Below are positions 57,714-64,000 of a stretch of 64,000 nucleotides of DNA, piece by piece. Where the stretch lies: contig NZ_CP006369.1 in the NCBI RefSeq assembly GCF_001442755.1, forward strand, positions 186,001 to 250,000. Reading direction: 5' to 3'. Source of the DNA: Aureimonas sp. AU20 (GTDB lineage: Bacteria; Pseudomonadota; Alphaproteobacteria; Rhizobiales; Rhizobiaceae). The stretch's first letter is position 1. The number at the start of each line of letters is the position of its first letter. The position numbers and the translations under genes were made by a program. The notes below the pieces were generated by a model. It saw only the letters and a list, made by a program, of their open reading frames with translations, was not told where the DNA came from and ran no database searches.

Positions 57714-58259
57714 ATGGTGAATGACCCTGAGACCGATGAGGCTGTCCGTGATCTGATCGGAATCTGGAACTGGCAGGTCAGCAGCAATCTGGTGATCGCC
57801 TGCGAACGGGTCTGCGAGTACATCAATGTGCCGGTCGAACTTGGTCGCCATGGGATGAGCCCGGAGCGTTTTATCGCCGCGATCCATCCCGACGATCGAG
57901 CGGCGCTCGATGAGGTCGTCAAGATGGCGATCGAGGCGGGAGACTCCATGGTGGTCGAGTACCGGCTTCGCAGCACGTTGCATGGCACGCGGCGGGTCCG
58001 CTCCCAAGGCCGCTGCTTTCGAACCCCCGCTGGGCGTCTTACCCATATCTCCGGGTATCTGACGGACATCGAACGCTCTCAGCCCTCGAAGCTCGAACAT
58101 GAAGGCCAAGAGCCGGAACGAACTCTCGTCGATCTTCTCACAAAGGCCCGTGAGTTGGCTGCGTCACTCGATTACGGCATGGTGGGTGCGCTGATCGATG
58201 CCACGCTTCTGGAAACCGGCTTCCAGATCGCCGCGCGCCTCCTGGAAGAGGAAAGCTGA
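57714..58259 (+). CDS. PAS-domain protein without output domain
   Basis: The 181-residue protein has a PAS_3 fold at residues about 12-122 (IGIWNWQVSSNLVIACERVC; SPERFIAAIHPDDRAAL; GRLTHISGYLTDIE) followed by about 55 helical residues with no kinase, GGDEF or HTH motif. It may be a stand-alone sensor that acts through protein contacts. Neighbours are an XRE regulator, a chemoreceptor and a diguanylate cyclase. The 240 bp after it (58260-58499) hold nothing I can identify. Confidence 0.8.
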   Translation: MVNDPETDEAVRDLIGIWNWQVSSNLVIACERVCEYINVPVELGRHGMSPERFIAAIHPDDRAALDEVVKMAIEAGDSMVVEYRLRSTLHGTRRVRSQGRCFRTPAGRLTHISGYLTDIERSQPSKLEHEGQEPERTLVDLLTKARELAASLDYGMVGALIDATLLETGFQIAARLLEEES

Positions 58260-58499
58260 TCTCGTGCGCCGAGAGGAAAAGCAAGACAGCTCCCCCTGAT
58301 CGGCCCCTCCGAACCGAGGTGCAGCTCTACAGAAATTACTCGGCGAGAATGCCTGTCTCCAAACTGAACAGGGCTGGCTTAGGGCTCTTATTGCCGAGTG
58401 TGGGGTTCAAAAGCAGGTTTCAAATCGACTTTGCCTTTCTGGCAGATCCTGTCAGCGGAGCTATACGGCGACTTAAAGTCCATCGGGGATTGGTGAGGG

Positions 58500-60569
58500 C
58501 TATGCGCTCAGGCGCTCGAAGCTGTCGTCGCTATTGAGATCCATATCAAAGCCGGTCGCTCGCCGCTGGGTCGGAAGCGAGGTCGATCTCCGACCTTCAA
58601 TCGCCGAGGGGATGGCTTTGGGTTCGATGCTGGTGGCCGTCTTGTCCTCGTGACGCGATACCGGAGTGGCCGCCTGGAAAGGGGAAGGGGATTTTGCCGA
58701 TCCTGTAAGTTTGAAGAACCCGGCACTCTCTTCCAGCCGGCCCGCCTCGGCCGAGAGCTGTGCGGCGGTGGCGGACATTTCGTTGGCCGCTCCAGCGTTG
58801 GACTGGGTGACCTGATCGAGTTGCTGGATCGCCTGGTTGATCTGATCGATGCCGACAGACTGCTCTCGGCAAGCGGCTGAGATTTCGGATACGAGATCGG
58901 CTGTCCGCTGAATGTCGGGCACCAGGGCGTCCAGCATTTGGCCTGCCTCTTCCGAGGTCAGAAGCGTCTGAGCCGACAACGTCCCGATCTCCTGCGCGGC
59001 GGCCTGCGACCGCTCGGCCAGCTTGCGAACCTCGGATGCGACAACGGCGAAGCCTTTGCCATGCGGACCTGCCCGTGCGGCCTCGATGGCGGCGTTCAGC
59101 GCCAGCAGGTCAGTCTGCCGGGCTATCTCCTGAACCACCGAGATTTTCTGGGCGATCGTGCGCATGGCTTCCACCGAAGCCGCCACCGCGACGCCGGTCC
59201 GCTGTGCGCTGCTGGATGCCTGCCCTGCGATCTTTTCGGTTTGGCTCGCATTATCGGCGTTTTGACGCACGTTGGCCGACATTTCTTCGATCGCAGCGGA
59301 CGCCTCTTCCGAGGCTGCTGCCTGTTCGGTGGAGCCTGATGACAGCTGCTCCGCCGTAGCCGCCGACTGGCTCGAACCGGATGCGACCTGGCTGGCCGAC
59401 GTGGTCACCGACAAGGCAATCCCCGACAGTTTTGCGCTCATCATGTTCATGGCGCGCAGCAGGTCGCCGATCTCGTCCGATCCCTTCGCGTCGACACGCT
59501 GGGAGACGTCACCTTCGCCGATGGCGTTGGCCAGGCCAACGGCCTTGCTCAAGCCGCGCGTCACCGACAACGCGATCCACGTTGCAGCGCTGGCGCCCAC
59601 GGCCATGCCACCCGCGATCAGACACAGGAGCCAAACCCATGTCGCGTCGTAGCTGCTATCGGAATCGGCGATGAACTGCTGGGCTTGCGCTCCGGCTTCC
59701 TTGACCAGCTCGTCCAGACGCTGGGACGTGGCGACTGCCAGAGGGATCTGCTTTTTGTTGGCAAGGTCGGTCGCCTTGGCCAGCCAGTTGTCGACGCCGA
59801 CATCCGCAGACGCCCTCATCCCGCTGAACGCCTTGGCCCAGGCGGCTCGCAGAGTTTGAATATTGGGAGCCAGAGCAGGAAAGCGTAGGCCGAGCTGGTC
59901 GATGCCAGCCTTGATTTGATCATCGAGTTCGTTCAGCCGGCTGCTGGCAGCCGCGATGTCGGTGTCAACGTCATAGGCGAGCGCCTTCGCCATCTGGATC
60001 CGCGCATCGAGAACGGAAGTGACAAGCCGCTGGATAGCCTCTTGCATGGCCAACGCGTCCAGCGATGCCGAAGCGGGACCGGCCTGGAGGGCTTCCAGCT
60101 GTTGCCTCACCGCGCCGACCGTCGCTTCGCTTTCCAAGAGTCCGTTGGTGGTCGCGGAGGCGTCGGCCTTTTGCCCGAACAGGAAGGTCTGGTCGGATAC
60201 TGATTTCAGCTCCGTGAGCATCGGCTCGATATCTTTGAAGAGCTCGCGTCCTTCGGGGCGCATGGCGCGCAGGACGTCCTTCAGGTTCGTGTCGACGTCC
60301 ATCCAGTTTTTGTCGTACTCGGCAACCGTCGTCTTCAGTTTTTCGGGGTCGGCGGTGAAGAAGGAGGTGAGAATGTCACGTCGGATGGTCTCGAGATTTG
60401 TCTGGATTTCTTTGCTGTTCTCGACCTGCTGAAAAGGCTGTTCGGCAAAGGCGTGCAGCATTCCGTTCGTATTCTTGACGGACGCCAAACCAAAATAGCC
60501 GACTGCGCCGGTCACAACCAGAAGGGTCCCGAAGCTCGCAGCGAGCTTAAGCTTCATGTTCAGTCGCAT
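58500..60569 (-). CDS. Methyl-accepting chemotaxis protein
   Basis: The 689-residue receptor has a first transmembrane helix at residues about 9-28, a helical periplasmic domain (about 30-310), a second transmembrane helix near 312-334, a HAMP domain (ISVTRGL-type start at [27 protein letters not shown]) and the conserved cytoplasmic signalling tip ([20 protein letters not shown]). There is no C-terminal CheR pentapeptide. It passes ligand signals to CheA/CheW, which are not in this window. Ligand unknown. Confidence 0.93.
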   Translation of the reverse strand: MRLNMKLKLAASFGTLLVVTGAVGYFGLASVKNTNGMLHAFAEQPFQQVENSKEIQTNLETIRRDILTSFFTADPEKLKTTVAEYDKNWMDVDTNLKDVLRAMRPEGRELFKDIEPMLTELKSVSDQTFLFGQKADASATTNGLLESEATVGAVRQQLEALQAGPASASLDALAMQEAIQRLVTSVLDARIQMAKALAYDVDTDIAAASSRLNELDDQIKAGIDQLGLRFPALAPNIQTLRAAWAKAFSGMRASADVGVDNWLAKATDLANKKQIPLAVATSQRLDELVKEAGAQAQQFIADSDSSYDATWVWLLCLIAGGMAVGASAATWIALSVTRGLSKAVGLANAIGEGDVSQRVDAKGSDEIGDLLRAMNMMSAKLSGIALSVTTSASQVASGSSQSAATAEQLSSGSTEQAAASEEASAAIEEMSANVRQNADNASQTEKIAGQASSSAQRTGVAVAASVEAMRTIAQKISVVQEIARQTDLLALNAAIEAARAGPHGKGFAVVASEVRKLAERSQAAAQEIGTLSAQTLLTSEEAGQMLDALVPDIQRTADLVSEISAACREQSVGIDQINQAIQQLDQVTQSNAGAANEMSATAAQLSAEAGRLEESAGFFKLTGSAKSPSPFQAATPVSRHEDKTATSIEPKAIPSAIEGRRSTSLPTQRRATGFDMDLNSDDSFERLSA

Positions 60570-60838
60570 GGTCGAGATCCCAGAATGCTAAGCAGACGAG
60601 ATAAGATGGCGCCCAAATGATTAGCATTCACTGAAACGTGAGCTTCTGCGCAGAACGTTAAAACGATGGCTGGCAAAGCTTGGGGGCGACAGCGCCTCGA
60701 ACGACGGGAGACATTGTCTTCGATGAGGGAGCTCGGGTGAGCACGCAGGGCAAGCGCGTTCGAGCCAAGGAATGCTGATCCGTTCGGAAACGGTTGGACC
60801 AGCACATCGGACGGCCAGCAACGAAGCCTGCCTTTGAA

Positions 60839-61861
60839 CTATCCGTCGATTGCAGGCAACGGATGGAATGATGCGCCTGTTCGTGACTGCGGCTCGAACT
60901 GCGGAACGGGTAGATCCGCGGTACTGACCCGGTCGCGGCCCGCTTCCTTGGCGCGGTAAAGCGCTCGATCCGCCCGTTTGATCGCCTGGTCGAGGTCTTC
61001 TTGCTGGCGGCGCATGGCAAGGCCGATGCTCACCGTGAAGGGAATCGCGGCCTCTCCGATCTGGACCGCCTTTTCCTTGGCCGCGAGGCGAATGCGTTCG
61101 GCCAGCGCTTCGGCGTGCTGGTCGGAACTGATGTCAGTCGCAACCAGGAACTCCTCCCCGCCCAGACGCACCAGGAGGTCCGATGGTCTGACGATATGGC
61201 TCATGCGTCCGGCAAACTCGCGCAGCACCTCGTCGCCGCCGTCATGTCCGAAACGGTCGTTGATCTGCTTGAAGTGGTCGAAGTCGATGAGAAGGAGCGT
61301 GCGCACCGAGGCGCCCTTTCCGATCGCGTCCGCCACCCCCGATCGGTTGAGTGTGCCCGTCAGAGGATCGCGGTGAGCCGTTCTCAGGACGGTGCGGTAA
61401 TCGCGTTCGCCAACCATGGCGATCACAGCCAAAGTGAAGACGATCGTCACGAGGTGATCGGTGAGGAGAAACAAGGACTCACCCGCGTCGCCAGCCAGCC
61501 ATCGGTTGCCGGTAAACGTCGTGATGAGGATCGCCGCAATGTTCAAGAGGACGATTCCGCCCGAGATGCTGCGAGGACCGAACAAACCAACCCGTCCCGC
61601 GATGACATAGACGACCTGGGCGGTGCTGGCGACGCAATAGGTGAGCAGCGCCATGCGTTCGGCGGTTTCCCAATCCCTCGTCAAAACACCGGTGATAACG
61701 CATAGCGCCAGCGGGGCGGGGAGCAGTGCGCCCAGCGTTCTCGTGAGCGGAGGCTTGCCATCGAAGATGCGATAGCCACCCCACATGACGATATTGGCGA
61801 CGTTCAGGACCGTGAAACCGAAACCGTTCCAGAGCGGCGTGTCGGGAGAGGGTCCTTTCAT
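60839..61861 (-). CDS. Membrane-bound diguanylate cyclase (GGDEF), main reading frame
   Basis: The 340-residue frame has five hydrophobic segments (about 12-28, 43-60, 70-96, 100-116, 130-150) and a complete GGDEF domain with active site GGEEF at 234-238 and the product-inhibition I-site RPSD at 225-228. It makes cyclic di-GMP. The ATG at 61861 lacks a convincing ribosome site, and the first membrane segment of the family is encoded just upstream in another frame, so the gene appears frameshifted or the start is reached by coupling. Confidence 0.85.
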   Translation of the reverse strand: MKGPSPDTPLWNGFGFTVLNVANIVMWGGYRIFDGKPPLTRTLGALLPAPLALCVITGVLTRDWETAERMALLTYCVASTAQVVYVIAGRVGLFGPRSISGGIVLLNIAAILITTFTGNRWLAGDAGESLFLLTDHLVTIVFTLAVIAMVGERDYRTVLRTAHRDPLTGTLNRSGVADAIGKGASVRTLLLIDFDHFKQINDRFGHDGGDEVLREFAGRMSHIVRPSDLLVRLGGEEFLVATDISSDQHAEALAERIRLAAKEKAVQIGEAAIPFTVSIGLAMRRQQEDLDQAIKRADRALYRAKEAGRDRVSTADLPVPQFEPQSRTGASFHPLPAIDG

Positions 61862-61976
61862 GCACCTGGCCGAGCAGGGTCTCCAACAGCCAAGCCATCA
61901 GTGTACACACGCCCAGCACGAGGGCTGCGTAGACAAGCGCGTGGGTGCTGGAGACGAACTGTGCTAAGGTGCCCAT
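61862..61976 (-). pseudogene. Frameshifted 5' end of the diguanylate cyclase gene
   Basis: From an ATG at 61976, MGTLAQFVSSTHALVYAALV and GVCTLMAWLLETLLGQVH read as a normal first membrane helix. It should continue into the TPLWNGFGFTVLN segment of the main frame but is off by one base; beyond about 61862 this frame turns into arginine-rich nonsense. One extra base near the AAAGGACCC stretch would explain it: a true mutation, programmed shift or sequencing error. Confidence 0.7.
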
Positions 61977-62675
61977 ATAGGCAGTGATGCATATCCCATC
62001 CTAGGATTTGGTATAGAACATTGCTTTACAATTTTTGATTGAAGATTTTCCGAAGCGAATGTCGATGGCAGGTGCTAGCGGCGATGGGCAACTCAACGAC
62101 GGATCTGTATCACTCTTCAGCGATACGCCGGCGAGAATTTTCAAGATGAATTGCAATAAATTTCTGAAGCACTCTTCGTCCTGATCGGGCAGGATTTACG
62201 ATCTGGATTTCGACAATCATTTATTTGTTTAACTATTCCAATTTAATTAATAAAATAGAGGCAAGACGATTTCCGAGACCGGATTTAAGATTTAATACCA
62301 TCGAGAATATTTTGCCGAACCTAAGAAAACACGCCTGCTGTGGGTTGAAGATACCATCCCAACACCTTCCATTTGGATCTAGGGGAACAGCGTCATCTTG
62401 CTGTAAGGAGAGGACTGGATGCCGCGATTAGGCGGGCCGACCTCGCGCTCCACCGCGCCAGAGTTTCTGCTCGCCGCCTCATCGCCGTTTGAGGCCGATA
62501 TTAGTTCTCCCGCTAATAGGCTTTCCCTTTCGTTCTGGAATGTGTGGGCTGCTCCTCACGAGAGAAAGTCCGAGTGAATCCAGTATCGCGTTTGGATGAT
62601 GCGCATGATCGAAACGATGTCATGAGCAATGGAATGGTCTACTGCTAGGATACTGTGGTGGACGCGTCCTCCACC
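61977..62675. other. AT-rich, gene-poor 699-bp region
   Basis: The segment from about 62000 to 62350 is clearly richer in A+T than its surroundings (for example 62221-62300 is mostly A and T), with no long reading frame on either strand. It holds the promoter side of the diguanylate cyclase gene. No inverted repeats, tRNA-like structure or transposase trace was recognised. A weak small reading frame lies at 62419-62577. Confidence 0.6.
62419..62577 (+). CDS. Possible 52-residue hypothetical protein
   Basis: An ATG with a strong AAGGAGAGG ribosome-site-like sequence opens a 52-codon frame (MPRLGGPTSRSTAPEFLLAA, ending APHERKSE). I recognise no family. The good ribosome site is the only support; codon use is mixed and there is no partner gene. 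Could be chance. Confidence 0.2.
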   Translation: MPRLGGPTSRSTAPEFLLAASSPFEADISSPANRLSLSFWNVWAAPHERKSE

Positions 62676-63869
62676 TCACGGATGCTGGGGATAGCTGGAG
62701 AGGTCGGGTGACTTGGTCTGGCCAGAAAACAGCTTGGCGGCCAGGTTCCGGACGGTTGGTCGGCTCGCGACGCCCAGTACCCCATGCAGAAGGTGGATGC
62801 CGAGCCGGCTGCGCGGATGCATCAGGCGCGGGGCGATCTTCGGCACGCCTTGCGCATCGTCCACCATCGGACGCATCTTGGCCTCGTACTCGCTGAGGGC
62901 GGCGGCCACATCGTCGCGGCGGTCGAGTTCCGCGGCCAGGACATAGGCCCCCGTCACCGCCAGCGTCGTGCCGATGCCGGCAAGCGGGGTCGCGCACCAG
63001 GCGGCGTCGCCCGTCAGAACCACGCGGCCCTTCGACCAGCGCTTCATCCGCACCTGACGCAAGACATCGAAGTAGAAGTCGTGCGTGCTTTCCATTCCTG
63101 CGAGAATGCGCTCGGACTGCCACCCGGCATCCGCGAAGCGCTCGCGCATATAGGCTTTCTGGCGTTCGGCATCCCACTTGTGCTCGCCGTTCGGTGCCTG
63201 CTGAATGGCGAGGTTGGCGCGCGTCGTTCCATAATTGTCAGGCCGCAGCGAGAGGCTCCGGCCCCCCGTCGCGTTGTACCAACGCCACATCCGGTTATCG
63301 CCCGGCACGTGGGGAATGGTGAAGTATGCGATCGTCAGATTCATCCATCGCGGATCGTTCTCGTCGGGAAACATCAGTTCGCGCGTCTTCGATCCGACCC
63401 CTTCGGCGACCACCACCAGATCGTAGCTCTCAATCGCGCCGCCAGCGAAGGTGACGATCGCCCGCTCGCCGTCATCGTCGATGCGCTCGATCCTGTCGCC
63501 GAAGCGGAACGCGGCATGCTCGCGCGCCGACTCGTAGACGAGACGCGCGAGGTCGCCGCGCAGGATCTCCATCTCGGCGGTCGGGCCGTCGCTTCCCAGT
63601 TCTTCGAGCGAAAACTCCGCCACGACCTCGCCGTCCGCGTCGACCCAGGTCGTTCCCTCCTCGCCGGTGCCCCGCTCGAGCGCGGTCCGCTCCAAACCCA
63701 TGCGGCGCAGCACCTCTCGGCCGACATCGCGTACATCGACATTCTGACCGCCATCGCGGAACTCGGGGGCACGTTCGACCACCGTGACGTCGTTGCCCAG
63801 ACGGCTCAGCCACCACGCTGCGGTGTTCCCGGCGATGCTGGCGCCGGAGACGAGAATACGACGGGACAT
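62676..63869 (-). CDS. FAD-dependent monooxygenase (class A, TetX/PHBH-like)
   Basis: The 397-residue protein has the N-terminal FAD motif as ILVSGASIAGNTAAWWLSRLG (first glycine triad in GxSxxG form), the DG-type motif VVVAEGVGSKTR, and the GD motif GRVVLTGDAAWCATPLAGIG. Length and motifs fit single-component flavin hydroxylases that act on aromatics, tetracycline or rifamycin. Its start at 63869 is set by the FAD fold. It is downstream of, and in line with, a MarR-like gene, a pair often induced by the substrate. Confidence 0.88.
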   Translation of the reverse strand: MSRRILVSGASIAGNTAAWWLSRLGNDVTVVERAPEFRDGGQNVDVRDVGREVLRRMGLERTALERGTGEEGTTWVDADGEVVAEFSLEELGSDGPTAEMEILRGDLARLVYESAREHAAFRFGDRIERIDDDGERAIVTFAGGAIESYDLVVVAEGVGSKTRELMFPDENDPRWMNLTIAYFTIPHVPGDNRMWRWYNATGGRSLSLRPDNYGTTRANLAIQQAPNGEHKWDAERQKAYMRERFADAGWQSERILAGMESTHDFYFDVLRQVRMKRWSKGRVVLTGDAAWCATPLAGIGTTLAVTGAYVLAAELDRRDDVAAALSEYEAKMRPMVDDAQGVPKIAPRLMHPRSRLGIHLLHGVLGVASRPTVRNLAAKLFSGQTKSPDLSSYPQHP

Positions 63870-63895
63870 GGGGCAGGCTCCTACGGACAAACAAT

Positions 63896-63907
63896 ATCAT
63901 GCATGAT
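63896..63907. promoter_or_regulatory. Perfect 12-bp palindrome, candidate MarR operator
   Basis: ATCATGCATGAT lies in the 49-bp gap between the MarR-like stop and the monooxygenase ATG, 27 bp from the latter. MarR dimers bind palindromes of this size near promoters. Confidence 0.5.
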
Positions 63908-63918
63908 GTATATCGGAT

Positions 63919-64000
63919 TCAGGATCGGTCAAGATTGACGATCAGCCGCCCGAGCAGCGCGACCAGATCGGCGGTCTCCTCGGGCGAAAAGCCCTCGAGG
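63919..64000 (-). CDS. MarR-like regulator, C-terminal end only
   Basis: Only the last 26 complete codons are present (LEGFSPEETADLVALLGRLI, then VNLDRS and a stop); the rest lies beyond the right edge. The segment SPEETADLVALLGRL-VNLDR resembles the C-terminal helix of MarR regulators. It is on the same strand as the FAD monooxygenase. Confidence 0.55.
   Translation of the reverse strand, partial: LEGFSPEETADLVALLGRLIVNLDRS

Noticed and set aside
58260..58499. Possible gene or RNA between the PAS and chemoreceptor genes
   Set aside because: A 72-codon frame exists but resembles no family, and no RNA fold or terminator was convincing.

Overview
The window is high-G+C DNA packed with catabolic operons and solute importers. 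Gene content (Ugp-, Rbs/Xyl-, His/Gln- and Dpp-type ABC systems, Gfo/Idh/MocA dehydrogenases, a beta-ketoadipate branch, AmiC/AmiR, FCD-type GntR, LysR and LacI regulators) fits a soil- or plant-associated alphaproteobacterium, probably Hyphomicrobiales/Rhizobiales. That placement is inferred from gene content and base composition only. Many genes overlap by an ATGA, so they lie in tightly coupled operons. I saw no tRNA, rRNA, CRISPR array, origin or intact insertion sequence.

Layout. 1-6716: a minus-strand module for the 2-aminoadipate part of lysine/pipecolate catabolism (HglS, D-2-hydroxyglutarate dehydrogenase, ALDH7-type dehydrogenase, aminotransferase, EtfB cut by the edge) with a divergent LysR gene. 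6854-12639: a Ugp/Mal-type sugar importer with a DUF5060/DUF4038/DUF5605 glycoside-hydrolase-like protein. 12780-12932: tail of a dead IS5-family transposase. 12972-24316: a 12-gene minus-strand run that starts with a Xyl/Rbs-type importer, continues with an isomerase-fold protein, two Gfo/Idh/MocA dehydrogenases and a Dabb protein, and ends with the complete route from hydroxyquinol to succinyl-CoA and acetyl-CoA. A LysR gene lies just upstream of it. 25654-31197: an Rbs-type importer plus a metallo-beta-lactamase-fold lactonase, with a divergent LacI regulator. 31632-36852: a small catalase-family protein, a DoxX/cupin/SMP-30/VOC operon and an aldo/keto reductase.

37069-46693: two related GntR regulators, then a plus-strand operon with a polar amino-acid-type importer, a DapA-family lyase, a 969-residue HcnA-HcnB-HcnC-like fusion oxidoreductase, a dihydropyrimidinase-like hydrolase and a DUF3830 protein. 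The same GGTATACC core lies between the two regulators and ahead of the operon. 46865-48643: alpha/beta hydrolase and TetR. 48915-56817: an amide operon (AmiC, AmiR, Dpp-type importer, acetamidase/formamidase, fused ATPase) whose leader carries a perfect 24-bp terminator hairpin and candidate ANTAR hairpins. 57175-61976: XRE regulator, PAS protein, chemoreceptor and a diguanylate cyclase whose first membrane segment is frameshifted. 61977-62675 is largely AT-rich and gene-poor. The window ends with a FAD monooxygenase and the tail of a MarR-like gene.

The best candidates for something undescribed are the importer/cyclitol-enzyme/hydroxyquinol operon, the GntR-controlled cluster around the triple-fusion oxidoreductase, and the AmiC/AmiR amide operon with its RNA switch. 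Substrates are inferences. Coordinates and motifs were read directly from the sequence.
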